A stretch of 64,000 nt of DNA, taken from contig JALNQF010000077.1 in assembly GCA_028456385.1 (NCBI GenBank), forward strand, positions 62,001 through 126,000. Reading direction: 5' to 3'. Position 1 is the stretch's first letter. The number at the start of each line of letters is the position of its first letter. The position numbers and the translations under genes were made by a program. The notes under the pieces were generated by a model. That model was not told the DNA's origin. It made no database searches and saw only the letters and a program-made list of their open reading frames with translations. Of this stretch, positions 23,850-36,593 are shown one piece after another. The DNA comes from Ophiosphaerella korrae (taxonomy: Eukaryota > Ascomycota > Dothideomycetes > Pleosporales > Phaeosphaeriaceae).

Positions 23850-25480
23850 TTAGTGCCCCTAGATAGATATTATTTAAGTAGTACCCCTTAATTAAAAGAC
23901 TTACTACTAGGCCGCTTATTAATAGAGCTGTTATAGCTATAAAGACAGCTTAAAAGCTTTTAGTGTACGTCTCTAGGACTACTAGTTTCCTAGAATTGTT
24001 CTTAGGTATTACCCTAAGAACTAATACAAAGCGCTTAGAGTCTTAGGCGAGTCTAGTAGGAAGGCTAGACTTAGAAAGAGTATAAGATATAACGTTCTAA
24101 AAGATTAATCCTAAAAGCTTAATTAGTATTAGTAGGCTACAAAAAATATATAACAAATAAAGGCTAAACTTACTATAATACTAATTAATATCTCTAAACT
24201 GCGCATAAACTCGTACATGTATACTACTATTATTTAATCTTCTCTATAGGCTAAAGCTTAGGTTGTAACATTAACGCTAGTTAAAACTATACTATTCTCT
24301 ACCCTAAACACAGCTAGTATAACTGCAAAGACTCCTTTAGTAGTGTATATATTAAATAAGATAAATAAGCTACAACTTATAGTTGTAGTAACCTATCTAA
24401 GCTAGAGCGCCTACTAATACCGCCTAAGATGTATAGTAAAGATAGTAACTACAATTAAGCCTAGAATAAGTAGATAAATAGTAGGAAAGAGGTTAATACC
24501 TACACAAATAGGCGATAAACTACAGATAGATATCTAGTAAAAAGGGATGTAATATAGGGCTGTAAAGAGCTAAGCTTTAGTTAGTTACTTATTTAATAGC
24601 TATTTAGAAAGACTTATAATAAATCTACTTACAAGCGTAGAGTAGAAGGCTGTAGCTAAACTACTATTATAGAATATCGATATAAGTATTAAGCTATAAG
24701 GCTTTATATAGATTTCTTACCCTATAAAGAGAGTAATGCTAGTTACGCCTATAATAATAGGTGCTAAAGTCGCCGCTAATTTCTACACATACTAGATACC
24801 TCCCTAGGAGATACTAATAAAGAAACTAGTTGTACTACCTACAAATAAGAAGGCGCTAATACAATCTATCTACCTAACCTTCTATATAATAGTAAAGTCT
24901 AAGCGGTTATATAAATACGCACTAATATTAGGACGAATAAAGACTAGCGTAGCTACTAGCCTAATAATATAAAACGAAAAGTTAAGATAAAAACACTATT
25001 GCTAAGATAGGTGTTTAACAAGAGATCTACTAACTACTAGCTCTATAATACTACTAATTAACTATAATCTAAGTACTATAGAAAAGTACTTAGGTCGCTA
25101 TCTTAACAGGATTATAGTAGAGAATATAACCTAGGTTATAGTAATAATACCCCTGCCGCTAATACCTTAGATACAGCGTCCTATTAGTATAATAGTAAAG
25201 TCCTGCGCTAACGTATAGAATATAGTCCTGAAATTAAATAAAACAATAGACGTAATAAGTAGCTATTAGTAGCTAAAGTGTTAAGTAGCAGCAGCAATTA
25301 CAGGCTAAAAGACTACTAACGTAAGAAGATACAAAGTACCTATCTAGAACGTCTTAGCAGCAGAGCTATAGATAGCACGTACTATTTCCTATACTTAGTA
25401 AGTTAAGAGCTGCTAAAGAGGTTTATTTAGATACTTACTAGTAAGACTATAACTAAGATTGTTGTATTAAGTAAGACTAT
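23850..25480 (-). pseudogene. RIP-degraded MFS multidrug/metabolite transporter
   Basis: A relic of a fungal major-facilitator efflux pump (14-TM drug:H+ antiporter type), a plasma-membrane exporter. Minus-strand order: TM2 region FQIGTLYLLTLVVFQPVIAA (near 25,330), then QQLLITSIVLFNFRTIFYTL, LIGRCIQGISGRGIITITQV, motif-C region SSIIELVVSRSLV (normally GSxxGPxxGG), CFYLNF, LFVGSTTSFFISIS and IGQEIYIKPYSLI. Gly-to-Ser/Glu/Arg and Trp-to-stop changes are those made by RIP. About 540 codons, a normal length. The C-terminal end is approximate. It is divergent from the CYP505 gene with about 1.1 kb between, as transporter and oxidase pairs often are in metabolite clusters. Confidence 0.85.
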
Positions 25481-25489
25481 AAACAATAT

Positions 25490-26630
25490 AAAGCTTAAAC
25501 TAATTATAACAAGCTATTCTTGTAGTACTAGTTTCCCTAAACTACCTATAAGTAATAATAGGAAAGGTATAAAGGCTCTTGTCTTGCGTACATATAGTAA
25601 AACTATCTATTCTATCTCTTATTATAAGATTAGCTTCTATATTAAAGGTAAGCTATAGAGTAAGCGTAGTATTAAGAGACTTGTAAGGTACACTAAAAGC
25701 TACAACTTCTACTCTAGTTAATTTAAGGAACGCGTAAAGAGGGAGCTAATACCCTCTTCTTTTTTTAGGTATTTACTTAAGTACTATAAGCTAGGTAGTA
25801 CGCTCTTGGTATTAAGATATATATCTAGTAGTCGAACCGCAATACAGCCGCCTTTTACTAGACTAGTCTCTAAGAGTAGAACTAACCTAGGTCTTTAAAC
25901 TAACTTAAGTCTTGGATTTATAATAGTAGTAAGGAATTAAGTAAGTAGTGTTAATAGCATAAAGTTTTATAGGCTATATAGATATTATACCTATAGTAGA
26001 ATAAACTAGTATAAACTTTAGAGTAAGTCTATTATTCTAGCAATAACCCTTAGCTTATAACTATTACTGTAGAGGCACAATTTGTACTAAAGTTCCTAAG
26101 CAAAGCGCTTAGTATTATTTAACACTACTATTTACCTAGTATTAGGGTACGTATAGCTAGGTTAATCTACATACTAGTATAATTGTTGTATTAAATAAGT
26201 TGTAGCTAACTACTAACGTAGCCGTGCATCTAGGTGTTTAAAGTTTACTAGTAGTGTTTTAAGTAAACTAAGTAGCTTATATTCTTAGCCTAATTACAAG
26301 TAGGTTAGTTTTTAATAGAGGGTCTAGGCTTACTTTTATACAGCTCTAACAGTTAACGCTGCGATATATAAATAAATGTCTAGTTTATAAATACTTCTAT
26401 CGATTTACTACTTATAAGAAGATAATATTTTAAAGAGAAAGAAATAATTACAAGTAGAAATATAAGTAGACTAGCAAATAACACACTATAAACGCATCTA
26501 TAGAGTAGTAGAAGCGATTTATATAGTTTTGCTAATAATTAAATATAACGTAACGCTACTTATATAGGTAGGCCCTATCTTTAAACTACTTGCGTTAACA
26601 GCAGGGCTAGCGTTCTATTATACTTACTGC
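25490..26630. other. divergent spacer between MFS and CYP505 relics
   Basis: About 1.1 kb that would have held both promoters. Around 25,840-25,930 it contains a short CpG-rich patch. No TATA box, repeat or binding motif can be distinguished from the A/T background. Confidence 0.3.
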
Positions 26631-26639
26631 GCTTTTCCT

Positions 26640-29600
26640 ATTATACAAAAGTAAGTTAGCTAATAACTTTATAATAGCTAAGTAACGCTTAATTCTAAGC
26701 TTACTATATATTCTCTACACTAAGATTTTTCGTGAAAACTTAGTATATTTAAATAGCTATTCTATTACTTGCTTCTAAGAACGCTATACTACTAGTATTA
26801 ATACCTAGCCCTCTTAGTTATCCTTTAGTTAGCAACTTACAAGACCTTAGCCTTAACTATCTAATCGAGTTACTTTGTAGGTTAATAGAGAAATACAGTT
26901 CGTAGTTGTTTATTTCTAGTGTATTACGTCCTCTAAGGCGTTAACTTCAAGCTAGAAGTTTATAGCTAACTAATAGTAGGGCTAATATAGAAAATTCGCT
27001 TAGGCGGCTAAGAGCGTATTATTATAACTTCTTAATTACTAATAAACGAGGTTTATAATAAAAGCTGCTTCTTAAAGATAATTGTATTAATTCTAGAGTA
27101 AGTCCGCAATAGGGTCTATAATAGTCTAGGAACTGCGTATAGCTTATAAGAGAGTAACTAGGGTATTACTTACTATATATTAGTCCTATTACTTAGACTA
27201 CTAGCTATTCCTAATATGTTTAAGGATATATATAATATCGCATCTTAGCTCGTAATAAAGTAGGCTTGATATAGGTGCGACTACCTAATTTCAGTCTCTA
27301 AGGACTTTACGCGCTCGACGTTTAACACTATTACGCTCTACGCGATAAGCTACTACTTTAACTCTTTCTATAACAAAAAGATGCCCCCTTTTATAGTAGC
27401 TATGTAAAACTTCCTTAAAGTTAGTAGAGACTACACTAGTAGACCTTCTAGAACATAGCCCTTTTATATTCGCGAAAATAAGAAGTATTAGTCTAATATT
27501 AAGCTACTACGCAAATAGAGCCTTAAGATTATTAACGCTAGGAAAGCGCTCCTTAATAGTAAGAAGTACAGAGGGGACTTATTAGATAGTATGCTATATA
27601 GAGTAGACCCTAATATAGGTAAGAAGATAATAGTAACTACAACCTATGCATTTCTTCTAAGTATTAACTCTTACTAATTTTAGTAGCATAAAAATATTAT
27701 TAACAATATACTTATATTCCTTATTATTAGCTACAAGACAACGTTAGCTCTACTTTTATTTACGTTCTACTATCTTCTAAAGTACTATAATACGTACAAT
27801 AAGGCGCAAAAAGAGGTTAATAATACTATAGGAAGAGGCTATATTACTATAAGGTATCTTAACTAGCTCCTATATCTAAATATAGTACTGCGTAAATTAC
27901 TCTATTTATTACTAACTACCCCCTTAATCGCCCTCGCTACAAAAAAGGATACCGTGCTTAGCAATAAATACTATATTAAAGCTAGCGTACTAATTATTAC
28001 GCTCTTCCTAATAGTTTACTACAACTAATCTATATATAGTAACAATATAGATAACTTCTAACCTAAACGTATACTCGAAGAAGAGTTTAATCACTGTAAT
28101 AAGTAATTTCCTAATTATTAGAAACTATTTAGGAATAGTATACGTGTCTACATTAGGCGTTTATTTATATAGTAGTAGGCTCTTCTTATTCTAGCTATAC
28201 TCTTATAGTAGTTTAACTTCTTACTTTACAATCCCTCCTACAAGCTTATAGTTAAAGAAACGCTTACTATTAAACCTAATAGCTTCTAAATATACGCTAG
28301 TGTGCGACTAGATACATCTCCTATAACATTAGGAACTACACTCTAGTCTACACGAAGCTAGGAACAGCAAACTCTTTAAGATCCTATTTAGATCGATAAG
28401 AAGCGCTCCTTAGCTTAGAGAATACTAAATATCTACTATAGGTCTAATACTCGCACCTATAAGAAGCTCGTACACTAACTAGCTAGCTATACAGCTAACT
28501 ACAGCTTCGAAACTAGTGTTGTAGATACTTTAAACTCTATAATAAGTAGATTGTTAGTCTATTATTTAACTATAATTATTGCTACATTATATAAAGGTTT
28601 ACTTATAGAAAACGCAGCTGAATTTATTGTATAAATCTACTTTCTAGGCCCTAACAAGCTACATAGAGTTCTATTTACAGTATTTAGCTATAGTTATAGT
28701 AATTAGGTAAGTACTCTATATAAAGTACCTATATTAATAGACAAGATAATTAAGATATATAGTAGAGTACAGCTAGCTCGATTAGGTACTACTAATGTAG
28801 CCTAACGTTCCTCCTAGTTAGACTTTAAGGAGTAGGAAGACTAGATCCTCTAGCCTACTCTAGGTTAGAGTTTCTATATAGCTAAGACTAAGTACTAAGA
28901 TCTTATAGATCCTATATTCTAAGTTATAATCTTATTATAGCTAGCTAGTCTACGAGGCGACCTATAGGATACTATAGTTAAGAAGACTATACTCCTATTA
29001 AGCTTTAGTGCTACAGATAAAAGACATATAGATATTAAGCTACTACTAGGTATAGCTTACTCCCCTAGCAATTACCTTGTTGTGCTTCTTTAGAATTTAA
29101 AGGAAGTTGTCTACTATACGCTAAAGCACTTTAGTCTCTACTAAGATAGCTTACTAACTATCTCCTCTATAGGCTCCTTGTCTTTACTATTAGACACACC
29201 TATTAGTACAACTAAGCTCTTTAGGGAACATGTTAAGCTTACTAAACTAGCTACTAAGCGCAACCTTCTTATTTTATAAGATGCGACAAATAACTATAGA
29301 ATAAAGTAGTAACTAGCTTATCTTGCTAATATTACCTCTGTAGACAAGATTACTACTAAACGTGTATCTATTCTCGATCTACTCGTGCAATTTCCCTCTA
29401 TTTACATCTTACTAGAGTCTTTTTTGTTAACCTAGTTACCTATACGCGTCTAGTAATACTGTATCTTATCTTTACTACTCTATATACCTAATTAGGTTAG
29501 TCTTACGTACTATATTATAAGACAACCCTCCTTTAATAACAAAGAACATTCTTATAAGCTTACTCTTACCTATCTCTTAAGCTTAAAGGCTAGTAACAAA

Positions 29601-30200
29601 CTCTCTATTTCTATTAAGCTTAGCCCCTAGAGATTTAACTTACCTAAAGTATATAAAGATATACTACTTATTATAGTTGCTATAGGTATTAGTATAGTTA
29701 CTTCTACTTCTGTATTATAGAAAAACTCGCTTAACTCGAGCTAGCGCTAATCTTCTAATAGGTGTTGCGCCTTTTCGTAGGTTTATCTAAGAGTGTGTAG
29801 CCTAAGCTACTATAGGTTACTTCCTAGCTCCTACTCTACTATTCTATAGCTATTACTTGCTCGATAAGAACTTTCTATACTTAGACCTCTTTAAGAGTTA
29901 GTAATAGCTTAGTGCTGTATCTTTCTACTATACTTTTTTACATTCGTTAGAGAGGTTATATAGCTATAAGTACGTATAGGATTATATTTACTATAATAAG
30001 GCTAAAGTAATTTAACTCCTCTAAGTAGGTACCTAAATATTCTTCTGCGTTCTTAGGAAAGTTAGTAAAGATATTAAATAAGCTTTATATAAGATTGTTA
30101 AGACTAGCCTTAAAGAAGCTTAAGGAGAAATTAGGTAAGATAATAAAGCTAAGAAAGTACCTTAAAGTATATTTTATGTGTAGGACGTTATATAGATACT
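26640..30200 (+). pseudogene. RIP-degraded CYP505-type cytochrome P450:NADPH reductase fusion
   Basis: This family (P450foxy, FUM6-like, bacterial P450-BM3) hydroxylates fatty acids or polyketide chains using its own FMN/FAD reductase. Visible in order: NMFKDIYNIASQLVIK, FTRSTFNTITLYAISYYFNS and MPPFIVAM (27,200-27,450). Next come FYIRENKKY, and the I-helix as ISYKTTLALLLFTFYYLLK (normally AGHETT) at about 27,727-27,780. The heme loop is LFRNSIRVYIRRLF, with the cysteine ligand replaced by Tyr (TAC at 28,149-28,151). The reductase half shows ENAAEF and LGTTNVA (FMN domain, 28.6-28.8 kb), KRVSILDLLVQFPSIYILLE and LTYYIIRQPSF (FAD, 29.3-29.6 kb) and YKYVQDYIYYNKAKVIQLL (NADPH, about 29.98 kb). 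The stop is near 30,197. Length is normal. Start uncertain. Confidence 0.9.
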
Positions 30201-30719
30201 TAGAGTTATTAATATATTAATTTAGGGCGAGAGATTAAGTAGTCTAAGAACGTGCGTAATTATTAGCTATATTAGTTAAGGCGTAAGAGATTATTTAATA
30301 CTATATAAACTAAAACATTCTATTTTCTTTATAGAGATTAACACTACTAATTATAAAAACGAAAAACTTAAGTATACTTAGCTACCTCCCTTTAATATTA
30401 TTTAGCATATACATTCTATTAGTTTATAGATAAAACGCAAGGTAAAAAGACTTTAGATAATTTAGTTAACTAATTAAGTCTATCTAAATAAGTATATATA
30501 TGTCTAGAGTTTACACAAGCTATTTCTAGGCTTGTATAGTATTAAAATAATAATGTACTTAGAAGAGTTTTAGGATTAGGTTCTAAACGTTAATAGGAGA
30601 GTATAATATAGACAACGAGCGAGTAAATACTTAAGTGTATAATTATTACCTATATTTTAGTCTATTTAATATTTAAGATAATTAAAAATTAGACTATATT
30701 ATATTTTTACAATAGCTAT

Positions 30720-32815
30720 AAATAAGATAGCAAACTTATATTGTATAACAAGTTCTCTATTTATACTAAGTCTTAAATTCCTAGTCCTAATTATAGGAAC
30801 TATAAAGCTAGTCTTTACCTAAGTTAGCTAGGCCTAGTATTATAGAATATAACTATACTTATATTATACAACATAACTAACCTCGAAACTAGGCTTTTAG
30901 CTATTGTAAGTAGTAGGCTTATTACTACTAGTAGTCTTAATCTAGTATATAGTATCGATACTACCTATAGAGATGCTGTTATAATCTTTTAAGAGAAGCT
31001 ATTTAATATCTCCTCTAATAGCAGAATATAAGTTAGAAGAGCTTAGCGTTTCTATTTCTTCTAACTTTTGTACTTAAGCTATAGGATATAGCTTAGGACC
31101 TAACTAATCTAATGTAAATACAAGTGCGTTATTACTAAAGAAGTAATAACCTAACAAGCGCTAGAAGCTATATAATTAAAGGACTATTTTAAGGTAGGGA
31201 GGATAGAAGCTTAGTAAATATATAAGTAGAGAAATAATACTAATAAGCTCTTTAGCATAACTATTATTCTTTAAATACTCTCTAATATTGTAAAGTTACG
31301 CTTTATTATATTAGCAATATCTCTATTAGAATATATAGGTCTAGATATTACTATCCCTATCCTTACTAATAGTACTAATCGATTCTAGAGTAGTATTCTT
31401 ATCCTAACCTATATAGGTATAGTTCTAAGTACTAATACTAAGTACAATATATTTTAATAGGAGGCTATTTAGTAGTAATAAAGCGCTTATAGGTATTAAC
31501 TTAGAGAGCTTATTTAGATTATTATTAAGGTTTTAAGCCTCTATCTAGGAACTAATAACTAAGCTTATAAGGGAAATAAAGGTAGAGACAATATATAAGA
31601 TAGTAAGAGGGTGTATAGTAAAATTTCTTAGCTTTAAGCTAAAAATAAGATTTATAAAAGTAAGGAGGTAAGATAGGTAGAGATATATAGGTAAAGTTTA
31701 CTAACTTAGTTCTTCTAATAATAAATTACTTACGTCTAGTTAAGTAACTATATAGTTGCTAGCAAATACAGCTTTACCTTATATTAGTAGGAATATAATT
31801 TAGGCTACCCTATTAGTAAGGGTCTAGTTTACGTAATTATAGGCTACTAACTAGTAACCTTGTTTAGTTTACGCTTAGCCCTCCTGCGCGTATCTAAAAT
31901 TAACGCTAATAGTTAGTACTAAACTATATATAGAAAGTAGAGCTAGGTACTCTTACTAGAAGATTAGTGTAAAACTATATTACTATAGTATACAAGGGTA
32001 AAGCTGTATTTACTAACAACTATATTATATAGCTATTAGATCTTTAATATTATCTTATATAGTGTTTTTGCAAATAGCCCTATCCTATATAGTATTTCTT
32101 AAGTAGTTCTATCCTAAGAGGTGTTATCCTAAATAGTTCTATCCTAAGAGGTATTATCCTAAGAGGCGTTATCTTAAGAAGCGTTATCTTAAGAGGCGTT
32201 ATCCTAAGAGGCGTTATCCTAAGAGGCGTTATCCTAAGAGGCGTTATCTTAAGAGGCGTTATCTTAAGAGGAGTTATCCTAAATAGTCTTAAATTAGATA
32301 GTATCCTATAGCTACTATAATTAACTTCGCGTTAATTATAAAGCTGCACTAGAGATACCTTATAATAGACTAAAGAGAGGTGTTAGACGTAACGCTATAG
32401 ATAGAGCTAAGCTAGCTCGTAAGATTTAGATAGTAATCGATCGATTATCGCGATACTAACGTACGCGCTACGAGCTAGGCCTAGGCTTAAGCCTTAGTAA
32501 AAGGGCGCTACGCCCTAAAGCAATAACGCGTAATTTAGGTATTTCCGATTCTTATTCTATATAGCGCACCTAACTTACTATAGCTATATATTAACGAACT
32601 ATACTATTAAGAGTTAAGCAATACTATTACACTACGTTAGATTAGGGCTTACAAGTTAGCTCGCAATACTAGCCTACGTACTAACGTAGGTATAGAGCTA
32701 AAGAGTTAGTAAAACTAGAGAGTTAGTGCTAAGATACTACTATAATAACAAGATTTAAGATAAGTGCTCTTTATAGTATATAGAGACTACAGGACAAAGA
32801 GATATAAGATAATTA
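30720..32815 (+). pseudogene. RIP-degraded gene with in-frame (LSQEA)n repeats
   Basis: One frame of about 700 codons runs without any break other than Gln-type stops. The N-terminal half is helical, including LITTSSLNLVYSIDTTYRDA and LLEYIGLDITIPILTNST. Then come about 13 copies of the pentapeptide LSQEA, encoded by the 15-bp array at 32,099-32,290. The C-terminal part is strongly basic (YNRLKRGVRRNAIDRAKLAR, ELGLGLSLSKRALRPKAITR). It is loosely reminiscent of helix-turn-helix DNA-binding regions, but I cannot assign a family. It follows the CYP505 relic by about 500 bp in the same direction. The array being exactly in frame (32,163 and 31,287 share phase) supports real coding. Confidence 0.5.
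32099..32290 (+). repeat. 15-bp tandem array, about 13 copies
   Basis: Unit AAGAGGCGTTATCCT. Copies at the 5' edge are degraded (AAGTAGTTCTATCCT, AAATAGTTCTATCCT) and those in the middle are nearly identical. The unit reads LSQEA in the surrounding frame. The gradient from diverged edges to a homogeneous centre is typical of minisatellites growing by unequal exchange or slippage. Confidence 0.9.
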
Positions 32816-32896
32816 TCTATTAGACTTTCTTTAGCGCCTCGTTATAACAATAGTTTTGTAATTTACCTATAATACCTTTGCTATATTAATACGTCT

Positions 32897-33146
32897 AGAG
32901 GTACCTTCTAAAAGTCTTTTCCTAGTCCGTGCGTAGTTCCTTATTAATTTAGCAAAAACCTTATACTTTAATAGATATTTTTTTTTAGCCTACGCTACCC
33001 TATATACTACTTTATAAAGTTATAGAACAAGATATCTTAATATACGCTTGTTTATAGTATTGTTGTTATTTAGTCTCTATATAGTAAAGCTCGAGTTCTT
33101 AGGCTTTTGTGTATAGATTAGGAAAAGACTTTTAAAAGGCACCTCT
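32897..33146. mobile_element. about 250-bp element with RIP-diverged terminal inverted repeats (putative MITE)
   Basis: The left arm starting AGAGGTACCTTCTAAAAG at 32,897 and the right arm ending CTTTTAAAAGGCACCTCT at 33,146 are reverse complements. They align over about 31-40 bp with mostly transition mismatches. The interior has no frame. No clean target-site duplication is visible. It could be a MITE of a family different from the ACGTGTTCTAC one, or a fold-back remnant. Confidence 0.55.
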
Positions 33147-33239
33147 ATATAGATACGAACTTAAGAAAGTATGTAAATACTATAGCGATATTATATAGTA
33201 AGGACTATACTAATAGCCCTATTTAATAGGGTATAAACT

Positions 33240-34150
33240 ATAGCGTCTCTAAAGGCGAGATTACTACCCTAATAATGTAATTTTGTCTATTAGTAGTTTC
33301 TCTCCTATACGCTGCACACGCCTAACAGGTTACGGCCTAGAAATATTTATTATTTACTAGTTTTGTCTCCCTACAAGTGTATATATATTTTTCTTAACTA
33401 ACTATAGTCTCTACTAGTCTTCTAATACTATATTATTACTAATAGGATATCTTCTTTATCTGCTAGAAAGCACTAGAGATACCTATACTAAAGCTAAAAG
33501 AAAGCTATTATAACTTCTTACGAGGGTAAATTAGTAAGCTACATTAAGAGAACTACGTTAATTAACGTATAGGCTTAGAGGTAACCTACTAACACACTAA
33601 CTACTATAATCGAATACTATTTACCTACAAGAAGATAGTAATAATAGTAGGCAATTATATACGGTCTATATTAAGCCACTTAAATATATACTTAATTAAC
33701 ATATCTAGAAAAAATCTATATTCTAAAGTAAATTATAAGATAACTACACTTCTACTCTTAGCTTAGCGTATAGGTAGCTATTTATAGAGTAATCTATAGC
33801 TTAGCTAGTAAATTAGTAAGGTCGTACACTATAGACTATATTAAAGTTAATCTTTAGCGACGACTTACATTGTAAATGCCTACATTAACTTTTATCTCTA
33901 ATAGACAAAACCTAGTAGCTTTCTATAGTAAACTAACGTTAGGCTAGGTTTATAATTGTTCTTTAGTCCTTTACTAAAGTTTACCTTCCTATAGATACCC
34001 TAACTCTTCTATAGTAGTATAGATATAGTAAGTATTGCTCTAGTTATATTATTACGTATACCTATAATATCTTTAAACTATATCTTACTATAAATAGCCT
34101 ATAAGCAATAGACTTAACAAAATTCTTTCCTTACTTACACCTACTACTAT
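33240..34150 (-). pseudogene. RIP-degraded frame, unknown protein
   Basis: About 300 codons on the minus strand with Gln-type stops. Readable parts include NTYYIYTTIEELGYL, CLLEIKVNVGIYNVSRR and KTSKQQIFLGRNLLGVCS. Tyr is very frequent, as expected from RIP of His and Cys codons. Not recognised. Confidence 0.35.
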
Positions 34151-34959
34151 ATATCCTCTTCTTCCTCCTCCTCTTTCTTATTCTTTAAAGCCTACATCTA
34201 ATACTATTATAATTAAGAGTTAGAAAGCACTCCTGTATAATCTATTTACTAAAATCGACAACTTAGTATAGCGCATAATTAGTAGCAAAAACGCAACTAA
34301 TATTACTTATACCTCTTACTACTAACTACTTAGGCTTATAGCTACTCTTCTTACTACCTACATCTAGTAAAAAATAGAATACACTAAAAAAACTTAGGCG
34401 TTACTAAAAGAAGTAAAGTAAAAAGTTCTTAGGTTTTTTAAGAAAAATTCTAAATATGCTACACTAGATATCGTATAAGAGCTTTAGCTTATTATTACTT
34501 TATAAGAGGAAGTATAGTAGAAGGTTAATAATAAAGAATATAGTAAGGTTTTACTTATATACAATATTTATAATATACGCTATAACGCCTATAAATATAA
34601 ATTAACGATTTGCCTAAAAGATACTATAGATAGACTTCTAGTTGTTTAGATTACTATTTTATCCTAACAATAGTTTTAAGGTTCTATAGGTGTAAACCTT
34701 AAAAACCTTAGGGACTTTCTTTAAGAGTTTAGAGATAGTAGTGTTCTACTACTAGATGTATAGCTTATAGCTTTTGTTTCCTTACCTTACCTCTTCGCCT
34801 CCTATATTTATTTATTAATCGTTCTAATACTATAGTAGCGTTTACCTCTATATTTTACTTAAAACATATATAATTATATTATATTAGATTATATCGATCT
34901 TTAAACTTAAGGCTAAAGCTAAAGACAACTTGATAGACTCTATAGAATTAGTAGCTATA

Positions 34960-35640
34960 GCTTACGTAGGACTTACACAACCCTCTTACCCTTAAGTAGA
35001 TTAGTTCTACGTCTACAATACTAGTACTTAGAATATAGGAAACTATATCGCGGCCTTTATTATAGAACTTAAGGACGTTGTCTAGTATTATAAAACTAAT
35101 ACTTTTTTATAGAGTAAGCTCTATATAAATATATAAGTACTAGCTATTAGTAATAATATATCTCTTAGCCTAGCTTAGAAGTTACTCCTATCTATAATCC
35201 CTTTATAATAAGAGCTAATAGGTAAGAGGGAGAAGAGAGAACTATACGTGTATAAGAAGTACGGACAGACATTTAGCCTATTAGATTTCCTCTACTTTTA
35301 TAGTTATATAGTAGTTAGTAGACGCTGTAGATACTTCTCTTAGCGTTAGTATACTAATTTTAATTAAATACTTACACGTAACTCTTAGCAGCGTTTACGT
35401 AATAAGAGTAAGAGTACTTATAACTACTAAGTCTAATTTCTATAGATTGTAGGTTTTAGTGCGCTTATTAAACGCGAGTACATTGTAAGCTAAGTAAGAG
35501 ATTTCTTAGGCCCTATATAGATACACATAATGCAAACAGTAAAGACTCTATAGATACTATTACTATTACTTTATAGAAAAGTACTGTAGATATATTTAGA
35601 AGCCTAACTAGAGGATCTCTAGTTTAAATACCTACACAGC
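34960..35640 (+). pseudogene. RIP-degraded frame, unknown protein
   Basis: About 225 codons with Gln-type stops: FIIELKDVVQYYKTNTFL, GKREKRELYVYKKYGQTFSL and FSALIKREYIVS. A basic segment is followed by a Cys/Tyr-rich one (SRRCRYFSQRQY). No zinc-binding spacing is secure and the family is unknown. Confidence 0.35.
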
Positions 35641-36561
35641 AACTCCCTATACACGATCTATACTACGCTACTCCTGTCTATACTTTGCTAGGTAGCTATT
35701 TATATCCTAGGCTAGGTTTACTAGAATATCTACTTAGAAACCCTTAATCTTACAGCTATTAATTGTACTAGGCAGTCTAAAGGTAGTATTTACTACGCTA
35801 GTATTAAGGCTTAAAAAGTTCTACGCTATCTAGCTTATCCTAAGGCTACCTAAACTAAGGGCTACTACTATAACAGCTTTCTTATAGGCGTCGTTAAACT
35901 ACTAGTATATACTACCTTGCAAGAAGGTAGTTGCCTAGAACTTTTCTAGCGTACCTCTAATCTCTTAGTCCTAACTAGGCTTAACGAGCCTATTTTCTAG
36001 CACGCTACTAAAGCGTAGGTTAAACCCTTTAACAAGGAGTAAGAACTTACTAGCTCTTAGGTAGATGTAAGGCGTATTAATAGTATAGAGCTTAAGGAAG
36101 AAAATAACGATAGTTATATTAAGGCTAGTAGAGAAGAGAAAGGCTTAAGTATCCTACGCAAGAGAGTATAGTTAGTAAAGGTATTACTTATAGAGCGTAT
36201 AGGATACTTAACTTATAGTAGCTTTAGAGGTACTACTAGTTACGCTACTTATAGGCTGTAGTCTATTAAAGTCGAAGACAATATAGCACTTTAGGTTATC
36301 TTTAGTCTAAAGTGTGCTGTCGCCTTCTTTAATAAGTAGTCTTTAGGCACGCTTAAGGTCTATTAGGAGTAGCTTAAGCTTACGTATAAACTACGTATTT
36401 ACGACTATAGAAGTAGCTAGTAGTATAGCTAAGGTAGAAGTGTAGTTAGAACTATAAGAGTAGGCTTACACAGGGCTAACTTCTACAAGTATAAGTATAA
36501 GAAGAGGTAGAATAGTAGCGCGCATAATATAGATATAGGAAGAAGTCTTTAGTAAAGTAGG

Positions 36562-36593
36562 TAGGATAGTAAGATAGTAAGATAGTAGGATAG
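36562..36593. repeat. 8-bp short tandem repeat, four copies
   Basis: AGGATAGT-like units (GGATAGTA, AGATAGTA, AGATAGTA, GGATAGTA) in a row within non-coding RIP-like sequence. A short 15-bp duplication (CTTATACTAAGTAGT, CTTATATTAAGTAGC) lies at about 37,006-37,032. Confidence 0.6.
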
